Source: Fusarium oxysporum f. sp. lycopersici 4287
Taxonomy: Eukaryota; Ascomycota; Sordariomycetes; Hypocreales; Nectriaceae
Assembly (NCBI RefSeq): GCF_000149955.1
Contig: NC_030993.1
Location: 3,553,453 to 3,617,452, forward strand
DNA length: 64,000 bases
Direction: 5' to 3'
Shown piece after piece: positions 11,113 to 22,240 of this stretch. A model generated the notes under the pieces. That model worked only from the letters and a program-made list of their open reading frames with translations, was not told the DNA's origin and did not search any database. A program made the position numbers and the translations under genes. Each line of letters opens with the position of its first letter. Position 1 is the first letter of the stretch.

Positions 11113-12040
11113 GAGAACACAAAGTGACCATGAATGTAGCAAATACTAGTTTCTCTCCTTTTTGGCAGCATTTAGAAACACAATAGGCCAACACGGTCGC
11201 AATTTCACTACTTGAGATTAATTAAGACGCTGCCTGTATCTGGGAAGAAAGCCTCACCAGCTGACTTGGATTATCCGCAATTACGCGCCTTTATGGGCTG
11301 GTGCATTATCTAATGGCTATTTTATCGATTTATGGTAACCGCCATAGTTGCAACAAAGAACATTCTCCGTGATCGTGATAATGGACCTGCTGCCCAAGGC
11401 TGTCGATGTTTACGGCGGATCTGTTTACTACGGTGACGAGTTTAAAAGTAGTGTAGGTATATTTATTATTGCCACTTACCCAAGTCCGTTTAAGTGAGAA
11501 GCCTTTGACTTAATTGTTTCGCTTGCCGTAATCGGCTGCCTGTTCACTGGTCATAGAGCTATGGTACGCTCAGAGGTGAACAGACATCTTAGTAGGCTGC
11601 AATAAAGATCAAGACTTGCCAGCGGAACTGAAAAACCAGGCTGGTGTTCGTTCGGACAAATTCTATAGGGACGAATGGGCCAGCTGGCGCTGGCACTGGC
11701 ATCTCATCTACCAGCAACCTCATCAGCATCGCAAGATATCGACATCCATCGCTAATCTCTATCGTCCTTGTCAACTCTACCACGCAACTAAGATAGCTCA
11801 TACTCGCGAAAGCCTTTCACTGTCCTTCATTAAGTTCGTATGTGTCATCGACCTCGACAAGTCTTTCCTTCTGACGGTGTGACAGTATAGTCTTGCCAAA
11901 GTCAACGAACGCCGTGTCAATCATCAATCCAGTACATTAAGGCAAGACAGACTTTGTGTTCTTCCTTCGCAATATCCGAATCCGGCAGATCTCTTGGGAC
12001 TGGAAACACTCACCAGGCTGAGGACGGAACCAGTATCAAA
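11113..12040. other. Intergenic region with long 5' leader
   Basis: About 930 bp between the divergent pseudogene and the next gene. Short open frames here have no coding character that I can support. Confidence 0.5.
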
Positions 12041-12838
12041 ATGGAACGAGGATTTGACAGCGAGTATTTCGATCAAGGTTTGGCCGCATATTTCTCTGGT
12101 CAAGTTAATCCCGATCTGCTACAGGTCGGCTTCGCTGAGAATGAGGCAAGCCCTGCTGTCAAGGCAGAGCCCTCATCACCGGATACCATGGCGGCACCTG
12201 AATCACACCGATCGCCATCTCTTTACGATATCCCACCGTTTATCGCCGCACATATCCCTCCTCAAGGCAATGTTGATGAGATAGACATCAACTCTCGTGA
12301 GAATGAAGCAAACCCAGTTGTGAAGGTTGAGCCTTCGTCACCGGATACCATGGCGGTACCTGAATCACCTCGATCTCCGTCGCTTTACGACATTCAACCC
12401 TTCTACGCCGCACCCGTCATCACCCCGCCACAACCGGCGCCTGAAGAGATGGAGCGGCCAATCCCGTCTCGCCAGCCTTCACCTCGAACCAGCCCCCAGC
12501 GAAACCCCCTCAGAAGTCCCCTCAACGGTCGCGGCACCCGCCGCAATCTTCAGTTCTTCATTAACCGCGGTAGCCAGCGACGTGCGATTGGTCAGGCTCA
12601 ATTATCCCGTCGACATCGAATGCAAGAGAAGCAATTCGAGCTGCGGCGGCATCAGCGTCATGTAGACGAGCTCCAACGACAGCATGAGCAGCGCCTGCAA
12701 GACGAGGAGAACGCGCCTTGCAACAGCATGCCTGTGTCGCGGAAGCGTAGGTACCATGGTGCGCCGCGGTATATTGAGAGATTCAGCGTTCGAGATGAAG
12801 AGGAACGTGGCCGTCTGAGCCCATATGACTTCTACTAA
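12041..12838 (+). CDS. Hypothetical protein with an internal 54-residue-period duplication, 265 aa
   Basis: Not recognised. I start at the first in-frame ATG (12041). The frame is open upstream to a TTG at 11954, which is an unlikely start. Two copies of one module follow each other with a period of 162 nt: NEASPAVKAEPSSPDTMAAP and NEANPVVKVEPSSPDTMAVP, each continued by PES.RSPSLYDI.PF. VKxEPSSPD looks like a sumoylation-type (psi-K-x-E) acidic motif. The C-terminal half is very basic and rich in Arg, Gln and His (RRHRMQEKQFELRRHQRHVD), probably helical or coiled. The whole suggests an unstructured nuclear protein, but no DNA-binding domain is visible. Confidence 0.65.
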   Translation: MERGFDSEYFDQGLAAYFSGQVNPDLLQVGFAENEASPAVKAEPSSPDTMAAPESHRSPSLYDIPPFIAAHIPPQGNVDEIDINSRENEANPVVKVEPSSPDTMAVPESPRSPSLYDIQPFYAAPVITPPQPAPEEMERPIPSRQPSPRTSPQRNPLRSPLNGRGTRRNLQFFINRGSQRRAIGQAQLSRRHRMQEKQFELRRHQRHVDELQRQHEQRLQDEENAPCNSMPVSRKRRYHGAPRYIERFSVRDEEERGRLSPYDFY

Positions 12839-13223
12839 GGTACCCCCGGAGCATGTTGATTGGTTGGCGATTCCCACCAGACTACCCTTTACGGTGAAGT
12901 GTAAAGACACAACGAGTATTTTTGGCGTAAGCCACACTGAGTAGAAAGGTTCCTGAGAGGACAGAGGAAATACGTTGTTAACATTGGAGTAAGTACACAA
13001 TATTGCTGATGGATTTTGTAGGAGAAAGAATTGTTGAGCATTGAGGATCTCGTGTTCGTCAGACGGGGCTGTACTGGTTTGGCACTAGGAACGTTACGGG
13101 AATGGCATGTCTTTGTGAGAAACGGTCAATGAGTCACGAGATAATGTTTTGATATAACATGAATGAGACCAGAAGAATCGCTTTTCAAATTGACTGCTAT
13201 GCAATGCGACACTTTTGAGCAAC
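12839..13223. other. Convergent intergenic region
   Basis: 3' ends of two converging genes; nothing else seen. Confidence 0.5.
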
Positions 13224-14133
13224 CTATAATCGGTTGGCAATCTCCTCCAACAACTGCAACTCCTCCTGCATGAGGAACAAATTCTGCGGCAACACCAAGT
13301 TCCCACCAGGCTTCATAATAATCTCCCTCCCATCATGCCTCTCATGCCTCTCCGAATCACTCTCATCTGTTCTCTGCCCCTTCTCCTCATCAACACTCTC
13401 CCTCTGCCCTTCTGTCTTGATCCCCTTCAAGTCCTCCGGCGTCCACCAATAAACAGGATAAGCGCGCTGGATGTTATTAACCAATAGCGCAACACCAAAC
13501 ATTATCGTGCAGTTGAATAACACAACGGGAATGAAGAACCAGCCGAGATCGAGAAGGCGGTTGTCGACGACTGCGAGAAGGCCGGTTGCGCCGGCGGGGG
13601 GATGAATTGTTTTTGTTAGGGCCATTATGGACGTTACGGTGGCGCAGGATATGGCGCCGCCGAGCCATTGGATGGAGTGGAAGTTTGAGCTGAGGAGGAA
13701 GAGCTTCCCTATGCTGACGCCTATTGTGGCGGCGATGATTTGGCCGCCGAAGAAGTTTCGTGGCTGGGCGAGGGGAGATTCGATGGCGTAGAATTCGAGA
13801 ACAGCGCCAGCGCCCTGCAAAGCATTAGTATCAACCCAGAACACGTCAGGATGACGCAGAACGTACAAATGATCCAACGATAATAGGAGCGCCTCTCTCG
13901 ACAAAAGAGGGAATGCGCTCCGACGCCAATTCAATCACCGAAAGGGCGAGAAATATTCCGATAAATGCCCATATCACCGGAACAATTGTCCCAATGCTCT
14001 TTGGTTTATCGCGTCGGTATCCAAAGATGTATGCGACAGGATACGGAATATGTTGCCATGGCGGCGATGGAATATATGGATTGACGTATCGATCGATATC
14101 GAAAATCCACGATGTCGGGTTGAGACGCGACAT
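13224..14133 (-). CDS. HPP-family integral membrane protein, 285 aa
   Basis: Two exons with an intron at 13815-13866 (GTACGT donor, ACTAAT branch). The start is placed at MSRLNPTSW (14133); a Met 20 codons upstream is less likely, because fungal members begin MSRLNP.xW. The name-giving HPP is in TIHPPAGATGLLAVVD. Hydrophobic segments (about four to five) are IVPVIWAFIGIFLALSVIEL, APIIVGSFGAGAVLEFYAI, NFFGGQIIAATIGVSIGKLF, SCATVTSIMAL and WFFIPVVLFNCTIMFGVALLV. The segment ESPLAQPRNFFGGQ is highly typical of the family. A charged cytoplasmic tail of about 75 residues follows. HPP proteins have been linked to nitrite transport in bacteria and plastids; the role in fungi is not settled. Confidence 0.88.
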
Positions 14134-15570
14134 GAGATCTGAGATGATCTGAGATGAAAAGTCCGGGGTAATCAGGTGATGTATGAGATTCAATGATGAA
14201 AGAGGGAAAATGGGTCGAAAATGAAATGAAACGTCGAATTAGTAATGATGTCGTTTTAATGCGTCAATGTTTGTCCCAGCTCTGTTCAATGAATGTCTGA
14301 CGATACCCTCAAGGAAATGAACAATGAATCAGTGCAGGCCAGCGCCCTTATACCACTGCCCTAAGCCGCGGAGATGCACTGAATGACAACATAGCCTTCC
14401 ATAATTCCGAAAAACACCAGAACCAGCGGCAAAAGCACAGGCAAAACAAGTGAGTAATACAAGGCCGTTTGAGCCGGGCTCGTTTTCATTGGCATCTTCG
14501 CGAGACGATTTCGTAACAGAAATTCAATGCTGGACGGTTAACTGTGGGTCGTTTCCCCATAGTTTCCTATTCCGGTTGGACAGCTTTGCTCACGGGGTTT
14601 GTTCGGTGTTGCACGTTCCGAAACTATGACATAATGAATTAGTTTGGCTGGTATTATTTATCCCTTTGATTACCGAGGGAAGAATTTGATCTTGTGAATG
14701 ATTAATGGTGGATATGCGATCGGATACGCCGAGATCAAGATCTGTTGAATAATCACTGTTGACGGAACAGAATCGTTTTATTTTTTGGCACTGCTGTGAA
14801 TCGATGAGCGTCGCGATTGAATACCTACGAATTACCGAACATTGCCTGTACAGCCGGGTTACCCGTCAGAACATACCCGCCGAGGAGATGCAGGTACAAT
14901 TTCGGCCTGTCACATCTTGAGATGTTCCAATTGCGAAAAGGATCTCAAGATTTGGATCTCGGGAATACGATGCGATGCGGAACTGCCGGATGATGTGTGT
15001 GCGATTGAATACGGTGCCATTCACGCGATGCGATGCGACCTGAGTACAAATATGCGGAACACCTGCTTCAGTTAGCTCAGATGCAGTCTTGTTGGCGAAT
15101 GGTAGATGCTATGTCCATTTACCGTGCAGGAAAGATTAATGCGACGCGACGATATTGCGATTGACATGCGATTGATGCGGCACGTAGCCGAACGCGACGC
15201 GACATTCGTAGTTCGCATGGGTCTTGATTGGAGCAGACATCAAGAAACATCACCAACGCGACATGGAAGTAAGCGCATAACTTGCGATCGAGAATGATGG
15301 GCAGCTCATATGCTTGTTCAAAAGCCACCAAGGCCAAGCAACCTGTCAAAGACTCAGATACTATTACGACGAGCGAGCTTCCAAGTACTACATATGCGCA
15401 TGTTGAAAGACTCTGAAGAAGCAGACATCACTCCAATGAACCCAATGCAATGCGCAATAGTATGAAAGAACAGAATCATGAATTTGCATAACTAAAAAGC
15501 TAAGTTCTACCAACACTTCATACTCCAGCAAGAGCTCGAGATAGCCAGAGTACAAATCCCTAGTCAAAGT
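14134..15570. other. Intergenic spacer of about 1.4 kb containing a TGCGA-rich island
   Basis: No gene supported. The 5' part is the promoter of the HPP gene. Between about 14700 and 15220 the sequence is unusually rich in GCGA/GCGAT words (see the separate repeat entry). Confidence 0.5.
14925..15215. repeat. Degenerate TGCGA/GCGAC-rich repeat island
   Basis: Interrupted runs of a 5-nt word: ACGATGCGATGCGG near 14967, CGCGATGCGATGCGACC near 15025, ATGCGACGCGACGA near 15136, GATTGACATGCGATTGATGCGG near 15158 and ACGCGACGCGACATTC near 15192. GCGATTGAATAC also occurs twice (about 14812 and 15001). There is no strict period across the whole island. Confidence 0.6.
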
Positions 15571-17612
15571 CTATTTATTCTTGACGATCTCAAAACCCTT
15601 CATAGTATCAAGCGCCTCACGAATCTCAATCTTGTACGCAGGAATACCACCAGAGTAGCAAACAGGCTCGTAGATCTTGCCAGGGATAGAGCCGCCCATG
15701 TATCTATTCACATCATCAGCAAATGGTCATTCAATTTGCAGTGGGAAGTTGACTTACGTGGAGCGAGTAGTAGGGAAGAGAGTCCTGTTGTTAAGCTCGA
15801 CGATGTGCTTCTTCCATTCCTCGCCGGCCTTCTTCTCGGGGTTGATGTACTTGATGTTGTTGTTCTTGATCTTGTCGATGCAATCGACGATCCAGCGGCC
15901 TTGGACTGCGACGGATGTAGCTGGGGACTGTTAGCGAGGAAGATATGACTGCTGACAGAGGACTTACGGCCGTTGCTGAGAAGAGTTGGGCCGTGGGGAC
16001 CGTAGATATGGAACATGTTGGGATAGCCGGGGGTCGTGACGCCGAGGTAGGTCTATACACGTTAGAGGTGATGTGAAGGTTTTGGAGGAGATACATACCG
16101 TCGCACCAGTCTTCCATTCCTTCTCGAGTTCAGCGCCCTCAATGCTCTGAAGACCAAGCTGCGTCATCACTAAAATCATTAGCATACTCAAACCTCTCTC
16201 GGAAAACCGTACTCACCACCAGTGACAACATCCTATACGCGTTAGCATGAGTCCATCATCTAAGAACCGCAGAATGACTTACAAATCCAGTCGCAACAGC
16301 AATGACGTCAAATTCATGATGCGTCCCATCCTCGAGCGTAATACCCGTCTCAGTAAACTCCTTGATCGCATTGTTCTTGATATCAACAACATCCACATTC
16401 TCCCTGTTGAACTGCTCGTAGTAATCATACTCGAGACACGGTCGCTTGATACCAAAGTAATGCGGCATGTTATCCACAGTCGGCGCAAGAAGATCTCGCT
16501 TCTTAGGATCACCGATCCTGTTGCGCGTCTTCTTGGCCCAGAACTTGTAAGACTCCTTGTTCGCCTCAGCGTTGAACAAGTTATCCTTGTAAACAGCGAC
16601 CCAGTATCTGAAACCGCCATCCTTCCAGACCTGCTCGTACAGAGCCTCGCGGTCTTCGGGGGTGTCGTCAAAGGTGTTCTTCTCGTACCAGTCGTAGTGG
16701 AAGCCGGCGAAGTTCTCCTCGCGATAGCGGAAGAGCTCGGGGTAGAACTTCTTGCTTTGGTTTTGTTCTTCGGCGGAGGGGTACTTGCGGCGCATGGGGA
16801 CGGCGAGGTTGGGGGTTCGTTGGAAGACTTTGAGATGGCCGGCTTCAGGACCCCAGGCTTGGGTGATCTGGACGCCTGATGCGCCGGTGCCGATGATGGC
16901 GCAGCGCTTGTTGGTGACGTCGACCTTTTCGTCGGGCCAGAAGGAGGAGTGATGGATGATGCCCTTGAACTTGTCCATGCCGGGCCAGTCGGGGATGTAT
17001 CGACGAGCAGCCTATGAGGTTAGTCTCAAGTCACCATTGATGATTGTAGGTAGACTTACAAAGCCAGTTCCTAGGACGAGATACTTGGCCTTGGCGACGC
17101 GACCATCAGCGGTGCGGATATGCCAGCGACCACTCTCAGTATCAAACTTGCCGCCTACAACAACAGTGTTGAAAGCGATATCCTTCTTGACACCAATGAC
17201 CTTGTCAACATGGTCAAAGTAAGCGCGAAGATCAGCGTAGGTAGGATAATTGCAAGGCCAAGTCCAGGTATCATAAACCTCGGGCCAGCTGAATTCATAT
17301 TCAGGGACTTCAGAATCGACACCAGCACCGGGGTAGCAATTCCATCGCCAAGTGCCCTATCCTGTCAGTCTTTAATCCTTAGGTTGGCAGTTAGTTACTT
17401 ACTCCGGTATCGTTGCCGGCTTCGTAAACAACAGTCTTGTAGCCGCGATCACGGAGGGTCTTGAGCATGAAGATACCAGCAAAGCCAGCACCGACGACAA
17501 GAGCGTCTACTTCGAGATTATCGGCATAGACACCTTGATCGCCATGATGCTCGACGGAGTAATCCGTAAGCTCAGTGTTGAACTTCTTGTGAACTGGAAT
17601 TTGCTCGCCCAT
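15571..17612 (-). CDS. Flavin monooxygenase of the Baeyer-Villiger type, 567 aa, 8 exons
   Basis: NADPH- and FAD-dependent monooxygenase, expected to insert oxygen next to a ketone to give an ester or lactone. After splicing: FAD motif GAGFAG (41-46); BVMO fingerprint F-x-G-x-x-x-H-x-x-x-W-P (FKGIIHHSSFWP, 184-195); NADPH motif GTGASG (210-215); and the C-terminal YGPHGPTLLSNG typical of the family. GTWRWNCYPGAGVDSE is the usual segment after the first Rossmann fold. Introns: 17357-17402, 17012-17059, 16233-16282, 16170-16216, 16053-16098, 15921-15967 and 15704-15757. Exon 4 is only 16 nt (16217-16232) and is supported by frame and by the conserved ATGFDVVTG...QLG reading. The gene is divergent from the esterase gene at 18396. 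The real substrate is unknown. Confidence 0.92.
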
Positions 17613-18395
17613 TGTAAAAGTATAGTTAATAACAGAGTAATGCTTGAGATGAAAAGACTTGCTTGTGATGCGAATGTTTTACTTTACAGGAAACACAACC
17701 AGTTTATAAACATTATTCTTCATATGCAGTTGGTCCTGCATACCTCATCAAATCGAAACAACTGCATCTCTGTGAAACTCTACAGTAGCATCATGTGAAA
17801 GACCGGCCTCCGTTCCGCCCTGCGCAACTGCGTACCCGCATCCGCCTCGCCACAACTCAATGCCAGCTCTGTCATGCAATACTACCGAACGAGACACAGC
17901 GAGGTTACAGCACATTGTGTTCCCCGCACGTTCTACCCCGGATCGAACCCCACGGGGCCTAGGACGCCATCAACTGCCGAGCGCACGCGGCGCCGCATCC
18001 TCAGTAAGTCGAGATGCTTGTTAAGCTGGAGCGGGTTTTGCTGTTTTACCCCTCGTCTGTGCACTCGTATCTGCGGGTGCGGGTCCGCAAGCTTGGGGAA
18101 AGGATCTACACTAGAATCCTTGGTGTTTTTGGTCAAAAGAACTCAGTTAGATTGCGCAAGGGCGGGGTTCGACAGAATAGAGTAAGGTGCTGTATGCGGG
18201 TGTATCCTGTCATATGACTTAATAACCTTTGTGAGCTGGTCGGACCATGGTTTCACAAGCCAAGGCTACACTATCATGGAATTAAGCGCATTGCGACTAG
18301 CAGTATAAATAGATAGCTTCACTAGGGTATTGCAGACAGTTCTGTAACAATTGATCAACCCATTCAAATCTCAGATTATACGTGTACTGCCCAAC
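17613..18395. promoter_or_regulatory. Shared divergent promoter region of the monooxygenase and esterase genes
   Basis: The 783 bp separate the two divergent ATGs. Co-regulation is plausible from the layout only. I did not find a convincing palindromic operator. The stretch 17800-18000 is GC-rich compared with its flanks. Confidence 0.4.
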
Positions 18396-19782
18396 ATGCC
18401 TATCAATGCCCAAGCGACATCCAAGCTGCGCAGCATAATCGACGATGCATGCGCCGACCAAAAGACCGGTATTCCCGGTACTACGGTCGTACTGGTCGAC
18501 ACATCCGGTGAGATATTCGCTCATTCAGCGGGTACGCGCGGTGTCGGGACCAATGAGCCCATGACGCTGGATAACATCTTCTGGATCGCTTCGTGCACCA
18601 AGATGCTTGCTGGTGTTGCGTGCATGCAGCTTGTGGAACAGGGAAAGCTGAAACTCGATGATGGCGAACATCTTGAGAATCTTGTGCCTGAGCTCAAGAG
18701 TTTGAAGGTCTTGAAGCCTGATGGGAGCTTTGAGGAGAAGAAGAACCTGATTACACTGCGAATGCTATTGACGCATACTGCGGGCTTTGGGTATACGTTT
18801 TTTAATGAGCGGTTGAGAGACTGGAGTCATCCTGCTGGTATCGATGAGTTTTCTGGTCGCATTGAGGATATCGTCAAACTTCCTCTTCTGTTCCAACCCG
18901 GCGAAGGCTGGGAATACGGCGTAAGTTCGCTTTCTGTCTCATTCAACATCAACTAACGTCTCAGGTCGGAATTGACTGGGCTGGTATCGCGCTTGAACGA
19001 GCCAGCGGTCTGCGTCTCAACGATTATCTCCAGAAGAACGTCTTTAAGCCTCTGGGCATCAAAAACATGTCCATGCTTCCCGGTAAAGAGATGCGCGCCA
19101 AACTAGCTCACATGCATCAGCGAGACGCAGACGGTACACTGCGAACGCGCGACCATCTCCAGCGTCTTCCTCTAGTGACCGACAATGCGAGTGAAATCGC
19201 TTCAATCTTCCATAGCGGCGGCGCGGGAATGTTTGCGCAGCCCCAAGAATACGGCAGTAAGTGAACACGCTTGACATGTTGTGCGGGTGAACGGATGCTG
19301 ATTTCAACAGAGGTTCTTACTGTTCTGCTCAACGGTGGAACATGTCCCAAGACCGGCGCTCAAATACTCAAGAAAGAAACAGTCGATCTCATGCTAAGCA
19401 ACAGCATTGAGAAATTCCCTAACTTCAGCCGTCAGCCCATCCCAGCTGCCAAACCAGATCTGACCAACCCAATCGGCGAGCTATACCCCGTCGATGGAAA
19501 TCCACCCCAGGTACGACGCTCCCCCGCATTTCAGCAGACACTATTTTACTAACCATTGGACCGCAGGGCTGGGGATTGACTTTCATGCTCACCAATGGAG
19601 GTTTCTCAGGGCGATCAAAGAGCACGGTTCAGTGGGCTGGTCTAGCTAATCTCTGGTGGTGGGCTGATCGCGAGCATGGCGTTGGGGGTATTGTTTGTAC
19701 GCAGATTCTGCCGTTTGCTGATGCCAAGGTCTTGGGGCTCTGGGCGGCTGTTGAGACTGAGATTTACAAGGCTGTTCTGTAG
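18396..19782 (+). CDS. Class C beta-lactamase-fold esterase/transesterase, 410 aa
   Basis: Serine hydrolase of the beta-lactamase/LovD-like superfamily. The ATG at 18396 is used; the open upstream frame starts only at a TTG. The nucleophile motif S-x-x-K is SCTK (S66, K69 in WIASCTKM). The second motif Tyr is in PGEGWEYG.GIDW (about Y174), and the third, W-x-G-like motif is VQWAGLANLWWWADRE near the C-terminus. No signal peptide, so intracellular. Introns: 18921-18964, 19257-19310 and 19511-19566, all with fitting phases. Fungal relatives include simvastatin-type acyltransferases and ester hydrolases of secondary metabolism. Beside a Baeyer-Villiger enzyme, a role in cleaving or transferring the ester product is an attractive inference. 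Confidence 0.9.
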
Positions 19783-20267
19783 ATGAGATGAGATCTGAGC
19801 TTGCAAGGATTATAGGTAGTTGAGTCAGAATGAGAGAGTCAGTTGAGACATTGCGGCGTAGCCCGTTCAAAACTTCACAGCCTCAATGCTTCGCGTAAAG
19901 TTACACATTGACCTCGATATTGGAAGAGTCTAGAAACTCTGCTCATCTCGATCTACACAGTGAAATCATTAAAAATGAGGCTGTTGCTAGTCGTAAGCCA
20001 GCATTTCCCAGGGGTCCCCCTCCCTCCAAACCAACATAAACTTTGACTGGCTGCACTAAACCAAAACAGCAAAGAACGCGGGGAAACAAACGCTCGGATC
20101 AGGTGGGAATCCGGGGGTCCGGAGGGTACGGGGAGGGGTTATATCTGCAAGGGAGAGGAGAGCTTTAACCCGAGTTCGCCCACTTTTGGCATCAGTGCAA
20201 TTTTCCACGCTACTATCTTGCTCCAAGACCCCTAAATCGACATCATCATTACAGATTCGTGACAGCC
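19783..20267. other. Intergenic region
   Basis: Promoter of the disrupted regulator gene. No gene seen. Confidence 0.5.
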
Positions 20268-21925
20268 ATGAAGAGAACGCAATATGCCTGCGATCAGTGT
20301 AGGAAGTCAAAGAGGGGCTGCGACGCTCCGCCATTGGAGATTCCGAGAAATATGGACCCTCTCCGTGATGGCAAGATGATTGTAGGCGAGAAGCGTGAGT
20401 GCCCCCGCCTGAGCAGTCTCTAATAGCGCTGACAAATGGCGTAGCACCTCTAGCTCAATCATCGCCGTGTTCGTACTGTACCAAAACTCATAAAAAGTGT
20501 ACCATGAACTGGGCGTGGACGCAGATTCAGATTTCTTATGCTCTTGCTGCGGCTGCGCGGGGAGAACCAGGTATTGAATGCATTGTCCCCTCGAGACGGG
20601 ATTCAACTTCTACACGACGAGAATCGACATCAACGGAAAACACGCGCGATACACCGAATTCTATAATCCCGGATGATAGCAGTTTTGATGCCCAATCTGC
20701 AGCACAATCTTTTGTTTCGCAATCACTCCCTCCCGTGCCGGCCTTTTCAGAAATCGACACGAGTCTAGACGTTCCCTCATTTCTCGACAATTCACTCGAT
20801 GCGCTACCATTTGACTTTGTGCCTGAACAAACCGAGCCTGTTGACTCTAATTTCTACGGCATTCAGTTCAAGGATCTCACTGCGCCGGAGGAACCGTTGA
20901 GTGAGCCCTGGGAATTCTTCAAAGACTCGACAATGCCGCCTGAACTTCAATTCGACGCTGCGTCCATGTCGCAGTTCCCCACCGTTAGTCCTACGGAACC
21001 AGCGCAGTCTCTCATCGCCGTCAGTCCGAATAATGAGAAAGACTGGAGAAGAACGAAACGGCGTCGTGTGTCGACTGCATGGAGCGATACACAGAGCAGT
21101 TCGTTATCGTCGTTCACTATGGATCAATCGATGATGACAAAGTCCAACAACCTGATGATCTCGACGAATCTTTTACAGATTTATCACGATGTGCTGGAAC
21201 ATAATTTATCGTGTTGGTTGAATGAAGTTACGTGTCCATTCGGTCGGCAGCAGAAGACTGTGTCTCAACCAGGGAATCTTGCAGAATGGGGATCGTCATG
21301 GACGAATCGAGTTCTGCGACGCACCATGAACCTCGATCGTGTAGCTCAATCAACGCAATTGATTCATATGACCCGCCAACAGGATTCAGCGACTGCCAAG
21401 GCTCTTCATCTCTGTATCATGGCTTTCGCGACGCAATGGGCTCAAAGTTCACGACGACACAGAGAACGATACCCCTCACTTGATGACATTGCTGAGGAGA
21501 ACCCTTTGAACGAGTACATGGACGATTTTAAGGAGGAATTCGATCGACATCTCCAACGCAATATCTGGGATCAAGCACGACGCGCTCTTGATGACGTCGC
21601 AGACGTTGAGTCCTACCGCGTCGTCTGCGCTGAGATGATTTTCGGTCTTACGCAAAAACCTCTTGATCCCGAGGACACAGAGCACAGCGATGTAGATACA
21701 TCAGGTTGTTTCGAAGACGTATACGACATGCAGTCCGTCGCCGACGAAATCGCCAGCATCATCGAAAACGACGGTCCGCCAATCTTTATGGAACGTGCGG
21801 CCCGAAAAATGCACACTTTAAAATACCGGTACGACGCTGAGCGAAAAGGTCTCACCAAAGGCCGCAAGCGCGCCAACCTCGTGGCATCAATGAGCAGTGA
21901 AGACGCCGGGACCGTGAGTTTGTTA
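20268..21925 (+). pseudogene. 5' half of a Zn2Cys6 transcription factor gene, cut by a Helitron
   Basis: Start ATG at 20268 (MKRTQYACDQCRKSKRGC); intron 20395-20444. The zinc cluster has Cys at 8, 11, 18, 51, 54 and 61 (CDQCRKSKRGC, then CSYCTKTHKKC), with an unusually long spacer of 32 residues between the third and fourth Cys, reminiscent of the asymmetric AlcR-type cluster. The next 450 residues resemble the middle region of fungal regulators (HLCIMAFATQWAQSS, QARRALDDVADVESYRVVCAEMIFGLTQKP, ARKMHTLKYRYDAERKG). Host coding sequence ends within GTVSLL, where Helitron sequence begins. The element then supplies about nine residues and a stop at 21950-21952, so a truncated protein of about 544 residues with an intact DNA-binding domain could still be made. 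The 3' half resumes at 28034. Confidence 0.85.
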
Positions 21926-21926
21926 T

Positions 21927-21941
21927 TCAGCCGAAGGCTGA
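21927..21941 (+). repeat. Helitron 5' terminal inverted repeat and mini-hairpin
   Basis: TCAGCCGAAGGCTGA folds on itself (6-bp stem, GAA loop). Its first 12 bases are the exact reverse complement of 27967-27978. Confidence 0.85.
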
Positions 21942-22240
21942 CTCTACATTAATTCATAAGTTTTCCCGAGTAATGAGGGTTTGGTGCAGACAGGGATAAA
22001 TAAGTTTCTCGGAATCTGATTGGTCCAGATTTTGTATGGCCAGCCGCGAAAGAACGCGCAACTGGCTGATGGCACCAAAAGAGTGGGGCCAATCGGTGCT
22101 GGCCCCTGAAAGGCTCACGCGGAGTGCCGGCAGCTTGCGTCCATTTGGAATTGTTTGTTTACTCAGTACTGTGCCAGTACCACGCGTTCAATTCATCTCC
22201 CCAATTCGACAGGTCTCGATATGGCCTCGTTGATTGAGTA

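Noticed and set aside
11954..12040. N-terminal extension of the duplicated hypothetical protein
   Set aside because: It has no ATG; the only upstream start would be TTG.
17874..18217. A coding frame or tRNA-like segment (CGGATCGAACCCC) in the divergent spacer
   Set aside because: No cloverleaf can be drawn, and the overlapping frames on both strands lack protein character.
18351..18395. N-terminal extension of the esterase
   Set aside because: It starts at TTG; the ATG at 18396 gives the usual N-terminus.
21914..21999. An intron (GTGAGT ... AAG) that would give the first regulator a short FSRVMRVWCRQG end
   Set aside because: It falls exactly at the Helitron 5' end, and the true continuation of the protein is found at 28034; the splice is a coincidence.
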